NCBI RefSeq assembly: GCF_028714775.1
Contig: NZ_JAQTLS010000009.1
Span: 1-64,000 of the forward strand
Direction: 5' to 3'
From: Thiothrix sp.
GTDB taxonomy: Bacteria; Pseudomonadota; Gammaproteobacteria; Thiotrichales; Thiotrichaceae
Length of the DNA stretch: 64,000 nucleotides
Part shown: piece by piece, positions 36,264 through 45,351 of the stretch
Position numbering within the stretch: the stretch's first letter is position 1
Layout of the letters: each line of letters opens with the position of its first letter
Translations under genes and position numbers: made by a program
Notes under the pieces: generated by a model
Databases searched by the model: none
What the model was told of the DNA's origin: nothing
The model's input: only the letters and a program-made list of their open reading frames with translations

Positions 36264-36856
36264 GAAAGGTGCGTGGTTTCACTTTGCTGGAATTGATGAT
36301 TGCGATGGCGGTTTTTGCCGTGTTGGTGATGCTGTCGTACAGCTCCATCTCGTTGTTGCTGGATTCTAACCGTAACAATAGTGGGCGGCAGGCCGAGTTG
36401 CAGCAGTTGCAAAAGGCTTTGCTGTTTGTGGAACGTGATATTCATCAACTTGCCGACCGTGCGGTGAGTACGGAGTATGGGGAGGCGACGCCCGCTTTTC
36501 ATACGCCAACAGATGCGGGTGTGTTGCTAGAGTTAACCCGAGGGGGTAACCCCGACATGGCTTGGGAATTGCGCACCTCTGGGCAAATGCGCAGCACCCT
36601 CCAGCGGGTGCGTTACGTGCTTGAAGATGACAAGTTGTTGCGGCAGAGCTGGAATCTGCTGGATCATCTGGAGACTGACCCGCCTGTCAGTGTTATTCTG
36701 CTGGAACAGGTCAAGTCGCTGAAGTTGCGTTTTAAAGGGGAAAAAGCTGATTGGGCCGAGGTATGGGAGGATGTGGGCTTGCCGAAAGCGGTGGAGTTGA
36801 CGCTTGATCATGAAAACCTCGGGGAAATCAAGCGGATTTTCATCGGTTATTTATAA
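36260..36856 (+). CDS. gspJ: Type II secretion minor pseudopilin GspJ
   Basis: The 198-residue protein begins MRKVRG before FTLLELMIAMAVFAVLVML, the prepilin cleavage site. It continues with the GspJ pattern QKALLFVERDIHQLADR, then RYVLEDDKLLRQSW and PKAVELTLDHENLG. It overlaps gspI by 4 bases (ATGA). No gspK follows: 164 non-coding bases lead to the RND genes, so the rest of the secretion machine must be encoded elsewhere. Confidence 0.9.
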   Translation: MRKVRGFTLLELMIAMAVFAVLVMLSYSSISLLLDSNRNNSGRQAELQQLQKALLFVERDIHQLADRAVSTEYGEATPAFHTPTDAGVLLELTRGGNPDMAWELRTSGQMRSTLQRVRYVLEDDKLLRQSWNLLDHLETDPPVSVILLEQVKSLKLRFKGEKADWAEVWEDVGLPKAVELTLDHENLGEIKRIFIGYL

Positions 36857-37020
36857 GAATTTGCTAATATTCCTCTGGGTTCACTGGAATTTGTAAGGGT
36901 TAAACGATATAGTTCCGCTAGGAAAGAGAGGGGAAGGAGTTCTGTTGCAAGCATGTTTCCGCGAACGTGTTTATCTCTCGTTGCCTTCAAATACTGCCGC
37001 TTTGAGGAATTAGTAAACGC

Positions 37021-38163
37021 ATGAGCATAAGAAAAAATGCGCTTTGGTTGCTGGTCTTGGTATCGGGCGCATACCTTTTTCCTGTCGCACAGGCTGCCGA
37101 AATAGTCAGGGTTGAGGCGGCTGTGTCGCAGTCCCAGTCCGTGATGGGGAGCACTGTCATTCCCTATAAAGAAGTCACTTTATCTGCCCAGATACCAGGG
37201 GTGGTTAAGCTCGTTGCTGGGGAGGTGGGCTCCAGCTTTAAGCAGGGTGATGTTATCGTCCAAGTGGATGAGTCCCAAGTTCAGGCCAAGCGCAATGCTG
37301 TGCTGGCGCAGATCGCTACCGCGCAGGCGGTGTTGCAGAATTCCCAAGCCCAATACACCCGCGAACTGGTTTCCCCGCGCAGCAAGGATATTGGTGCAAT
37401 GCCGGGCATGGGTTTGCCTGCGATGTTCGATATGTTCGCGGTACGCCCGTTTGCCGACTCTATGATGAACAATTATGACTCGGACATGGGGCGCTACACC
37501 GATCTGATGGGCAGTGCCTCGGGTGTGTCCCAGTCCCAATCCAATTTACAGCAGGCCATGTCGCAATTGCAGGAAATTGATGCGGCGGTGCGTGATGCCA
37601 AGTCGATTGCCCCGTTTGAAGGGATTGTGTTGGCGAAAATGGTTGAGGTGGGGGATACCGTCCAGCCCGGTCAGCCAATGATCAAATTTGGTTTTGTTAA
37701 GTACAAGCGTTTGCAGGCGGATGTGCCATCCGGGTTGGTGGGGAATCTGGATAAGGATATGGTTGTCCCTGTACGGATCGACGGTAATGTCAGTACAATG
37801 GCGAAAGTTTCACAAATTTATCCCATTGCCGATCCTAGCCGCCACACGGTTACGGTGAAATTTGATTTGCCGGTTGATGTGGTGGCTGCTCCCGGCATGT
37901 ACGCTGAAATTTATTTGCCTGAGCGGAGTAAGGGTGATGCCAAGGTGGCAATCATTCCGCGCAGTGCCTTGCTGAGCGGGCGGAGTTTGCCGAGCGTGTT
38001 AGTCGTCAAGGATGACAATACTTCAGAGCTGCGTTTGGTACGGTTAGGTTCTGACCAAGGTGAAGGTATGGTTGAAGTGGTTTCGGGTGTCAGTGCTGAT
38101 GAACGGATTGTGGATCACCCTCCCGCCGCCGTTTCATCCGGTTGGATGCCGCCCACAAAATAA
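37021..38163 (+). CDS. RND efflux periplasmic adaptor subunit
   Basis: Membrane-fusion protein of 380 residues linking an RND pump to an outer-membrane channel. It has a signal peptide ending PVAQA, a lipoyl half (IPGVVKLVAGEVGSSFKQGDVIVQVD), a helical hairpin region with a Met/Gly/Pro-rich insert (about 120-165; AMPGMGLPAMFDMF), then KSIAPFEGIVLAKMVEVGDTVQPGQP and beta-barrel domains. The Met-rich insert in the hairpin is unusual and could bear on metal or partner specificity. It is 30 bases upstream of the pump gene. Confidence 0.93.
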   Translation: MSIRKNALWLLVLVSGAYLFPVAQAAEIVRVEAAVSQSQSVMGSTVIPYKEVTLSAQIPGVVKLVAGEVGSSFKQGDVIVQVDESQVQAKRNAVLAQIATAQAVLQNSQAQYTRELVSPRSKDIGAMPGMGLPAMFDMFAVRPFADSMMNNYDSDMGRYTDLMGSASGVSQSQSNLQQAMSQLQEIDAAVRDAKSIAPFEGIVLAKMVEVGDTVQPGQPMIKFGFVKYKRLQADVPSGLVGNLDKDMVVPVRIDGNVSTMAKVSQIYPIADPSRHTVTVKFDLPVDVVAAPGMYAEIYLPERSKGDAKVAIIPRSALLSGRSLPSVLVVKDDNTSELRLVRLGSDQGEGMVEVVSGVSADERIVDHPPAAVSSGWMPPTK

Positions 38164-38193
38164 AATAGTCCGCCCGCTAGGAATGTAATAAGC

Positions 38194-41100
38194 ATGAACG
38201 AATCTCCACACAATACATCTCCCCATCCGCAGCACAATTTGGGCATGGCTGGTGCTATGGCCAAGGCGTTTATTACTTCGCCGCTCTCGCTCTTGTTGCT
38301 GTTGGCTTTTTTTGCCGTGGGTACGTTGGGGATGTGGATCACGCCCCGTCAGGAAGACCCGCAGATTTCCGTGCCAATGGTGGATATTTTTGTCCGCTAC
38401 CCCGGTGCTTCCGCGCAAGAAGTGGAAAACCTGATTTCCCGCCCGCTGGAAAGCATCATGTCAGAAATGACGGGTGTGGATCACGTTTATTCCTATTCTG
38501 CCCGTGAAGAGTCGATGGTCACGGTGCAGTTCATCGTCGGGCAACAACTTGAGCCGTCACTGGTCAAGTTGCACGACAAGCTTGAATCCAATAAAGACCG
38601 TATTCCCATTGGGGCAGCGCCGCCACTCGTCAAGCCTAAGGGGGCGGATGATGTGCCCTTGGTAACACTGACCCTGTGGTCGAATGCGGTGGATGATGCC
38701 AACCTGCGCTTGGTGGGGCTGGATGTGCTACAAAGCCTGCGGGAAGTGGCAAATACCAGTCAGAGCTTCATCGTTGATGGGCGGCACGAAGAATTACGGG
38801 TAGAAATCCTGCCGGAACGTTTGGCGACCTTCGGGGTATCGCTGGAACAGGTGGCGGGCGCGATCCGCATGGCGAATTCCGAGCGCAATACCGGGGCAGT
38901 CGAACCCGATCAGCGCACTTTCAAGGTTTACAGCGGTGCTTTCCTGAATTCTGCTGAAGACGTGAAACGCCTGATGGTGGCGGTCATTGAGAACCGTCCG
39001 GTTTATGTGCGGGATGTGGCGACGGTAACGGAAGGCCCCAGCGACGCGAGCCGTTCAGTGGGCTACTACACCGGGCCGGGAGTGCGTGAGTACGGTTTAC
39101 TGCATAAGATTAAAGCCTTCTTCTTCGGCGAAAAAGTCGAAGAGCAAGCCAAAGAAGTCGCAGACAATGCCCCAGCGGTAACGCTGGCGATTGCTAAGAA
39201 ACACGGCACTAACGGTGTGGATGTCGCCAAAGCAGTGTTGGATAAGCTGGAGACCCTGAAAGGCCGGGTTATCCCTGACAATGTGCATGTGAATGTTACC
39301 CGTAACTACGGCGAAACGGCAGATGCCAAGGTTAGCGAACTGATTTTCAAACTGTTCGTGGCAACGGGCATCGTGACGGTGCTGGTATGGTTCTTCCTCG
39401 GCTGGCGTGCGGCTGGCGTGGTGCTGATTGTTATCCCAGCGGTTATTACCACCACGGTATTCTCTGCGTGGATACTGGGAATGACCATTGACCGGGTATC
39501 GTTGTTTGCGCTGATTTTCTCTATTGGGATTTTGGTCGATGACGCGATTGTGGTGGTGGAAAACATCTACCGGCGCTGGTTGCTGATTGAAGATACCGAT
39601 GTGGAAACCGCTGTCGATGCGGTGCGCGAAGTGGGCAACCCTACTATTCTGGCAACCGGGACGGTCATTGCAGCTTTGCTGCCGATGGGGTTCGTCAGTG
39701 GCATGATGGGGCCGTACATGCTGCCTATCCCGTTGTTGGGGTCGGTGGCGATGGTGATTTCTTTGTTCGCCGCGTTTGCTTTCACCCCGTGGCTGACTAA
39801 CCGTCTCAAGCCTTCCTTGCACAGTTTGCGGGAAGCGGCGGAGAAAGAGCATAAACAAGCTGCGCGGATGGAAAAACTGTTCCGTGGCCTGATTATCCCG
39901 TTGGTGTCAGACCGTAAAAAAGGCCGGTTATTCTTGCTGAGTATCGTGGTGGTGTTTTTTGCCTTCATGATGCTGTTTTACCCGATGAAGGCGGTGCGCG
40001 TAAAAATGCTGCCGCTGGATAACAAGCCTGAATTCAACGTGGTGCTGAACATGCCGGAAGGCACGGCGATGCCCGTGACGGCTAACCTGTTGCATAGCAT
40101 GGCGCTCAAATTAAAGGCTATCCCAGAAGTGACCGCGCTCCAGACCTACACGGGTACGGCGTCACCGTTCAACTTCAACGGTTTGGTGCGCCACTATTAC
40201 CTGCGCCAACAGCCGTGGCAGGCCGATATTCAGGTGCAATTGACTGACAAGCACGACCGTCACCGCAGCAGCCACCAAATTGCGGTGGAAGCCCGCGCCT
40301 TGCTGCAACCGTTACTGAAAGGTTCTGGCGGCAAGTTGCAAGTGGTTGAAATGCCACCTGGCCCGCCTGTGCTGCAATCGGTGGTGGCGGAAATCTATGG
40401 GCCGGATGCCAACACCCGCCGCCAGATTGCTACCGACATGACCAAGATGTTCGAGCAAGCCGAGAACTTGGATGATGTTGATAATATGATGGAAGAGGAT
40501 CACGACATCCTGCGTTTCATCGTCGATTCTGACAAGGCGCAACGCAACGGTATTACCGCCGAAGATGTCAACCGCACGCTGGAAATGGCGATGGGTGGCT
40601 TCATTCTGGGCGACATCAAGAAAAATGCGTTGATCGACCCGACCCGCATTGTCATGCAGGTTCCGCTGAGTGCGCGTTCACAGATTTACCGCTTGTCGCA
40701 ACTGCCCGTTACCAACCGCACCGGGCAATTTGTGCCTTTGCATGAGTTGGGGACGTTCGTTTTCGACAAGCAGGATAAACCGCTTTACCGCAAAGATTTG
40801 CGTTCGGTTGAATTTGTGACGGCAGAAACGGTTGGGCGTCTGGCAGCTCCTGTGTATGGTCAGGGGCAAATCGAAACCATGCTGGCGGAAGCCAATGATG
40901 GCAAAGGCTACCGTACCCCGGATGGCACACGTTTGGTGGATGAAGCCTACTGGCTGAAATCACCCCAAGGCGTGGAAGGCAAATCGGCCTTTGAATGGGG
41001 CGGGGAATGGACAGTGACATGGCAAACTTTCCGCGACATGGGGATTGCGTTTGCTGCGGCACTGGTGCTGATTTACATGCTGATCGTGGCGCAGTTCGGT

Positions 41101-42072
41101 AATTTCACCTTGCCTGCGATCATTATGGCACCGATTCCGCTGACCTTGATCGGGATTGTGCCGGGGCATTGGCTGATGGATGCGGAATTTACCGCCACTT
41201 CCATGATCGGTTTCATTGCGCTAGCGGGGATCATTGTGCGTAACTCCATCTTGCTGGTGGATTTTGCGCGGGAAGCGGTGGCGAGCGGTGAAACGGTGCT
41301 GGAAGCGGTGATCCATTCCTGCGAAGCACGTACCCGCCCGATTGTGATTACCGCATTGGCGTTGTTCGGCGGTTCGATGGTGATCTTGTCTGACCCCATT
41401 TTCCAAGGGATGGCTGTATCGCTGATCTTTGGGGGTGCGGTTGCTACGCTGCTGACCTTGCTGGTCATCCCGTTGGGTTGCATCAGTGCAGGTCGTTCAA
41501 TGGGGTCTTGCCCGATTGGGGGTGAACCGCCCGATGGTTCCGGTGGCGGGCAAGGGAGCGCAGGTCAAGCTACTAAACCCGGTAAAAGCATCGGTCAAAT
41601 TGGCAAAGAAGTTGTTACTTACACAGGTATGTACGGCGTTTCGCTGGGTAAAAGCTTTGTGCAAGGCGTCGTAGGTTGGTTTGCCGCAGGCGGTAAGTTA
41701 CTGCAACAACGCAAAAAGCGTAAGCACGAAAAAGCTGAGCGTGAACGTCAAGCCGCAAGGGCGCGGGTAGAGGCGGCGGCTAAGCCCAAGCCAGCTAAGC
41801 CAGTCGTTGCTGAAGTAAAAAGTGCTCCGCCGGTCGTATCTGCACCTGTGGCAGAGGTGGACGTGCCCGCCGTAGCCGCTGTGCCGGAAACCCCAGAGGT
41901 GGAAGTTCCAGTAGCCGATGTGCCAGCAATCCCTGAGGTGGAAGCACCTGTAGCCGATGCGCCGGAAGCCGTTGAGGCGGAAGTTTCCGCCGATGTACCG
42001 GAAACGCCAGAGGTGAAGGAACGCAAAAAATCCCCAGCTAGACGCGGAATAAAACTTAAGACGGATATTTAA
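38194..42072 (+). CDS. RND efflux pump permease with ~200-residue C-terminal extension
   Basis: Proton-driven inner-membrane efflux pump of the AcrB/hydrophobe-amphiphile type. The proton-relay pair Asp449-Asp450 lies in ILVDDAIVVVENIYRR. The two halves each have six helices and large periplasmic loops. At 1292 residues it exceeds the usual ~1030-1070. From about residue 1095 it continues with a Gly-rich linker, a hydrophobic stretch (MYGVSLGKSFVQGVVGWFAA), a Lys/Arg/Glu helix (about 1170-1195) and Pro/Val/Glu/Ala repeats (PETPEVEVPVADVPAIPEVE). It ends in a basic tail (KSPARRGIKLK). The tail should lie in the cytoplasm after TM12. The next gene starts 12 bases on. Confidence 0.92.
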   Translation: MNESPHNTSPHPQHNLGMAGAMAKAFITSPLSLLLLLAFFAVGTLGMWITPRQEDPQISVPMVDIFVRYPGASAQEVENLISRPLESIMSEMTGVDHVYSYSAREESMVTVQFIVGQQLEPSLVKLHDKLESNKDRIPIGAAPPLVKPKGADDVPLVTLTLWSNAVDDANLRLVGLDVLQSLREVANTSQSFIVDGRHEELRVEILPERLATFGVSLEQVAGAIRMANSERNTGAVEPDQRTFKVYSGAFLNSAEDVKRLMVAVIENRPVYVRDVATVTEGPSDASRSVGYYTGPGVREYGLLHKIKAFFFGEKVEEQAKEVADNAPAVTLAIAKKHGTNGVDVAKAVLDKLETLKGRVIPDNVHVNVTRNYGETADAKVSELIFKLFVATGIVTVLVWFFLGWRAAGVVLIVIPAVITTTVFSAWILGMTIDRVSLFALIFSIGILVDDAIVVVENIYRRWLLIEDTDVETAVDAVREVGNPTILATGTVIAALLPMGFVSGMMGPYMLPIPLLGSVAMVISLFAAFAFTPWLTNRLKPSLHSLREAAEKEHKQAARMEKLFRGLIIPLVSDRKKGRLFLLSIVVVFFAFMMLFYPMKAVRVKMLPLDNKPEFNVVLNMPEGTAMPVTANLLHSMALKLKAIPEVTALQTYTGTASPFNFNGLVRHYYLRQQPWQADIQVQLTDKHDRHRSSHQIAVEARALLQPLLKGSGGKLQVVEMPPGPPVLQSVVAEIYGPDANTRRQIATDMTKMFEQAENLDDVDNMMEEDHDILRFIVDSDKAQRNGITAEDVNRTLEMAMGGFILGDIKKNALIDPTRIVMQVPLSARSQIYRLSQLPVTNRTGQFVPLHELGTFVFDKQDKPLYRKDLRSVEFVTAETVGRLAAPVYGQGQIETMLAEANDGKGYRTPDGTRLVDEAYWLKSPQGVEGKSAFEWGGEWTVTWQTFRDMGIAFAAALVLIYMLIVAQFGNFTLPAIIMAPIPLTLIGIVPGHWLMDAEFTATSMIGFIALAGIIVRNSILLVDFAREAVASGETVLEAVIHSCEARTRPIVITALALFGGSMVILSDPIFQGMAVSLIFGGAVATLLTLLVIPLGCISAGRSMGSCPIGGEPPDGSGGGQGSAGQATKPGKSIGQIGKEVVTYTGMYGVSLGKSFVQGVVGWFAAGGKLLQQRKKRKHEKAERERQAARARVEAAAKPKPAKPVVAEVKSAPPVVSAPVAEVDVPAVAAVPETPEVEVPVADVPAIPEVEAPVADAPEAVEAEVSADVPETPEVKERKKSPARRGIKLKTDI

Positions 42073-42084
42073 TCTGGAAGGAAA

Positions 42085-43011
42085 ATGATGATGAAAATGT
42101 TTAATAAGAAACAACTGGCTGTTGCCGTTGCCACGGTTGCCACTTCGGCAAGCTTGGCATTGCTCAGCGCCAATGTTAGGGCTGAAGACAATTTGCCACC
42201 GCCGCCGCCCGGCCCCTTTATTGCTGAAGGTGCGCAAGCAGCGCCAGTCGGTGATGCTTCCGCAGTGGCTCCAGCAGCAGTTGCGCCTGCGGCAACGGCT
42301 GCTCCTGCCATGGCTGCCCCGGAAGTTGCCGCAGCTCCTGCTGCGCCAGCCGCCCCAGCAGTGACACTGGCTACACCAGAAATGCCTGCTGCGCCAGCCG
42401 CACCAGTGGCAGAAGTAAAAGCGCCTGAGGCTCCTGTAGCTCCAGCGGCAGCAGAAGTGAAAGCGCCTGAAGCCCCGACCGCGCCAGTAGCAACAGAAGC
42501 GAAGGCCCCTGAAGCACCAGCCGCGCCGGAAATGCCTGCCATGCCGGACAGTATTAAAGCACCAGAGGCTTCCGCAGCGGCAGCAGTACCAGCTATCCCT
42601 GAAGCCCCCGCAGTTCCTGTTGCACCTGAAATGCCTGCCGTTCCAACTGCACCTGAAGCGCCAGTTCAACCGCAAGCCAGCAAAGCACCTGAAATGCCAG
42701 CAGCTCCACAAATGCCGTTACCGCCACCGGGGGCTTATTATTACTTGTATGCTATCCCGATGCCTGCGATGCCAAACAACGTGGGGCAGGGTGGTCAAGG
42801 TGGCATGATGCCGCAGCAAGGGCAATACATGGGGCAACCGATGCAAGGCCAGCCTGATCCGCGCATGATGATGCAACATCAGCAGCACCAAGGCCAAGGC
42901 TACGGCAGGGTTCCGCCACCGGGCTACGGTCAAATGCCGCCAATGCCAAACGGTCAGCAAGGGCAACCAATGCCGCCTGCGCCGGAAATGCAAGCGCCCG
43001 TTCAACAGTAA
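42085..43011 (+). CDS. Exported Pro/Ala/Glu-rich low-complexity protein
   Basis: No family recognised. The 308-residue protein has a cleavable signal peptide (ending ANVRA). A PPPPPGP stretch precedes about 170 residues of Ala/Pro/Glu/Val repeats with recurring EVKAPEAP and PEMPA units. Residues ~215-308 change to a Met/Gln/Gly/Pro-rich tail (MPAMPNNVGQGGQGGMMPQQ). It is predicted to be disordered and extended in the periplasm or beyond. It shares its compositional style with the tails of the pump upstream and of the proteins at 43674 and 44540. AAGGAAA precedes a cluster of ATGs; the exact start is uncertain by up to four codons. Confidence 0.8.
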   Translation: MMMKMFNKKQLAVAVATVATSASLALLSANVRAEDNLPPPPPGPFIAEGAQAAPVGDASAVAPAAVAPAATAAPAMAAPEVAAAPAAPAAPAVTLATPEMPAAPAAPVAEVKAPEAPVAPAAAEVKAPEAPTAPVATEAKAPEAPAAPEMPAMPDSIKAPEASAAAAVPAIPEAPAVPVAPEMPAVPTAPEAPVQPQASKAPEMPAAPQMPLPPPGAYYYLYAIPMPAMPNNVGQGGQGGMMPQQGQYMGQPMQGQPDPRMMMQHQQHQGQGYGRVPPPGYGQMPPMPNGQQGQPMPPAPEMQAPVQQ

Positions 43012-43030
43012 TGATGAAGTGAGTGTTGGG

Positions 43031-43654
43031 ATGATTACGCTGATTGGGAACCTTAAAGGTGGAACCGGGAAAAGTACCGTAACGTTCAATTTGGCGTTGT
43101 GGGTAGCAACCCGCCACAACAAGCACGTTGTCGTGTATGATTTGGATCCACAGGCAACCACCTCTGATGCGTTTGAAATCCGCGCAGATGAAGGTTATTT
43201 GCCTGCCATTGCACCGCTTACCACGGCGGCAACGCTGGGGACAGAAGGGAAAAATACCGAAGTCCTCGTTGATATGGGCTTAGCCGATATGGCATCACTG
43301 GAAACCGCAGTACGCAAAGCTGACCGGATTCTTGTGCCAGTCGCACCCAGTCAGGCCGATGTCTGGTCTACACAGCGTTTCCTGAAAATGGTTAGCGACA
43401 TCCGGGGCGGGCAACCCGTGGAAATACTCGGGGTCATCAATCGCGCAGACACCCATCACGCAGTACGTGAAACTGCCGAAGCGGCGGAAGCCATGCAAAT
43501 GCTGGGCAACATACGCCTGCTCGAACCACGCTTATACATGCGCACCACTTATCGGCGCTCTTTCAGCGAAGGTTTGGCAGTATTTGAAATGGAACCCCGT
43601 TCTAAGGCAGCAGCAGAAGTCGAAGAATTGGGACGGATACTTTATCCGGTATAA
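43031..43654 (+). CDS. ParA/MinD-family ATPase (orphan)
   Basis: The 207-residue deviant-Walker-A ATPase begins ITLIGNLKGGTGKSTVTFNL with the signature Lys near the N terminus, and has VVVYDLDPQATTSDAF (Walker A') and VLVDMGLADMASLE (Walker B region). ParA proteins position DNA, protein complexes or organelles on the nucleoid or membrane by ATP-driven dimer cycles. No ParB or centromere repeats are adjacent. The closest partners are low-complexity membrane proteins, more like cargo-positioning orphans. A GTG at 43019 would add four residues. Confidence 0.9.
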   Translation: MITLIGNLKGGTGKSTVTFNLALWVATRHNKHVVVYDLDPQATTSDAFEIRADEGYLPAIAPLTTAATLGTEGKNTEVLVDMGLADMASLETAVRKADRILVPVAPSQADVWSTQRFLKMVSDIRGGQPVEILGVINRADTHHAVRETAEAAEAMQMLGNIRLLEPRLYMRTTYRRSFSEGLAVFEMEPRSKAAAEVEELGRILYPV

Positions 43655-43673
43655 AACATAAAAGGAGATTCAG

Positions 43674-44318
43674 ATGCATATTTTACGTTGGTTAATGAAA
43701 CATCCACTCATTTTGGCTTGGGTGTTGGCGTTGACCGCCATCCTGCTGAACTTTGGTCTGGGCGGCACGGCTAATAATGGTTATAAAATTGCCGCTGGGC
43801 ATAAGCCAGCCGCTGCTGAACAACAGGCCGCCGCTGCGACAGCAGCACCAGCACAAGCCACCGCGCCTGCTGTTACCGCAGAAGTAGCGCCCGCTGCTGT
43901 TCCTGCACAAGTTGCAGCACCTGCCGTGACCGCAGAAGCAGCACCACAAGCCGCTGCACCTGCTGTTACCGCACCAGCCCAGCCGCAAGCGGTTGCCGGT
44001 GAAGTTGCGGGCGCAAGCAGTGAAGCTGATTTACTGCGTGCCGCACGTGAAGCCTTCTGGAGTAACGAACTGGATAACGCTGTTGGTTTTTACACATCCT
44101 TGTTGAAGCAAGCCCCTGATTCCGTGGAATACAAAGGCGAACTCGCCAATGTTTACTGGAAGCAAGGCAATGCCCAGCAAGCAGCAACGCTGTTCGCGGA
44201 CATCGCGCCACAGGTTGCAGCCCAAGGCCGGACGACGGAAGCACTCAACATGAAATTGTATGTTGATATGGTTGACCCGGAATTGGCGAAAAAAATTGAC
44301 GCAGGAATGAACAAGTAA
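43674..44318 (+). CDS. Single-pass membrane protein with Ala/Pro-rich linker and TPR-like domain
   Basis: No named family. The 214-residue protein has an N-terminal membrane anchor (about 10-30; HPLILAWVLALTAILLNFGLG), then about 80 residues of Ala/Pro/Val/Gln repeats (TAPAVTAEVAPAAVPAQVAA). The C-terminal ~100-residue helical domain is TPR-like: AAREAFWSNELDNAVGFYTS, YKGELANVYWKQGNAQQAATLF. With the N terminus inside, the TPR part would be periplasmic. A strong AAGGAG precedes the ATG; the gene is 19 bases after the ParA gene. Confidence 0.8.
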   Translation: MHILRWLMKHPLILAWVLALTAILLNFGLGGTANNGYKIAAGHKPAAAEQQAAAATAAPAQATAPAVTAEVAPAAVPAQVAAPAVTAEAAPQAAAPAVTAPAQPQAVAGEVAGASSEADLLRAAREAFWSNELDNAVGFYTSLLKQAPDSVEYKGELANVYWKQGNAQQAATLFADIAPQVAAQGRTTEALNMKLYVDMVDPELAKKIDAGMNK

Positions 44319-44382
44319 TTTTTGTTAGTATTACTTGTGACAGGCAGGGTTAGGGGTTTGACATGACCCTTCCCTGCCTTTA
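44311..44382 (+). terminator. Two tandem hairpins after the TPR-like gene
   Basis: First, ACAAGTAAT 44311-44319 pairs with ATTACTTGT 44330-44338 across the stop codon. Second, GGCAGGG 44343-44349 pairs with CCCTGCC 44372-44378, with an inner AGGG/CCCT, and is followed by TTTATT. The second looks like an intrinsic terminator and would split the cluster into two transcripts. The rest of the 221-base spacer to 44539 holds one 8-codon ORF (44440-44466) with a plausible ribosome site, too short to call. Confidence 0.65.
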
Positions 44383-44539
44383 TTGTCGGATAAAAGCATA
44401 AAGAACATTTTTACCATCCAAAGAAAAACAGGAAGATTTATGACGAGCGCCTTGCATAAAGCGTGAGTATTGCATTCACAGTTAGGGTTAAAGCTGGTGG
44501 AACGGATGTTTCAGGCAGCACCCGCGACAGGAGCCATGT

Positions 44540-45349
44540 ATGGAAAAAATCGAAAAGCCCTCAGACATCAATGAGGTGGAGCAGAACTTGCATTACGTTG
44601 AAGATGAGTTACAGAACTTTGAGGAAAGGCAAGTCAACGTAACGCGCACTTTGCAGATGATTGTCTATCCAGCCATGGTTGCCTTCATCATCCTCTGTGC
44701 TTACGGTTTCTTTTTGATCCAATCCTTGACCACAGACGTACATCGGCTGACGGAAACGATTGCGGGCATGAGCCAAACTGTCCACACCAATATGGGTAGC
44801 ATCTCCGGTACGATGAATACCATGAACCAGCAGATGTCTAGTCTGGTGGATTCCACCGATCAGATGACTAACAATATTGTGGGAATGAACACCAGTACGC
44901 AGGACATGGCGGGCAACATCCAGCAGATGAATGCCTCCACCCAGAACATGGCGGTTTCAACCTACAATATGCAGCATGACATGTGGTCGATGAACAAGAA
45001 CATTTCCGGGCCGATGAAAATGTTCAATAAGTTCAGCCCGTTTGGTAACGACAAAACCACGCCCTATGTGGTTCCGCCACCTGCGGCTACCGCCACACCG
45101 TATTACAACAATTATTATGGATGGCAGCAGCCAGCCGTTGGGGTACAAGTGCCAGCACCTGTTGCGCAACAACAACCCCAGCAGCCGCAACCTGCCGCCG
45201 CCGTAGCTGTGGAGCCAGTCGCTGTGCCTCCCGCAGACAATGCGGCAACCGTTCCGGCAACACCCACCGATGCAGCAACCGCCAAAGACGGGCGCAGTGC
45301 TGCGGACACATTACAAGAACCTGTACTTGCGAGTGCAACAAGAGGATAG
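44540..45349 (+). CDS. Coiled-coil membrane protein with methionine/asparagine heptads and Pro/Gln-rich tail
   Basis: No named family. The 269-residue protein has a cytoplasmic N-terminal acidic helix (about 1-35) and one membrane helix (about 42-65; MIVYPAMVAFIILCAYGFF). A long helical region with 7- or 11-residue spaced Met/Asn/Thr (about 70-165; MNTMNQQMSSLVDSTDQMTN) resembles chemoreceptor or DUF-type coiled coils. A Tyr/Pro/Gln/Ala-rich tail follows. AGGAG lies six bases before the ATG. It ends two bases before the dynamin-like GTPase ATG, so the two are made together. Confidence 0.8.
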   Translation: MEKIEKPSDINEVEQNLHYVEDELQNFEERQVNVTRTLQMIVYPAMVAFIILCAYGFFLIQSLTTDVHRLTETIAGMSQTVHTNMGSISGTMNTMNQQMSSLVDSTDQMTNNIVGMNTSTQDMAGNIQQMNASTQNMAVSTYNMQHDMWSMNKNISGPMKMFNKFSPFGNDKTTPYVVPPPAATATPYYNNYYGWQQPAVGVQVPAPVAQQQPQQPQPAAAVAVEPVAVPPADNAATVPATPTDAATAKDGRSAADTLQEPVLASATRG

Positions 45350-45351
45350 CT

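Noticed and set aside
41698-42711. 337-codon minus-strand open frame across the pump tail and Pro/Ala gene
   Set aside because: Trp/Arg/Cys-rich shadow of GC-rich repeat codons on the plus strand; the plus-strand genes have signal peptide, ribosome sites and operon spacing.
42085-43654. McdA/McdB-type carboxysome positioning pair (ParA plus low-complexity partner)
   Set aside because: The Pro/Ala protein has a signal peptide, so it would not be cytoplasmic, and no carboxysome shell genes are in the window.
44440-44466. Eight-codon ORF with an AGGAA-type ribosome site before the coiled-coil gene
   Set aside because: Could be a leader peptide, but there is no attenuator-like codon run or paired hairpin; too short to support.
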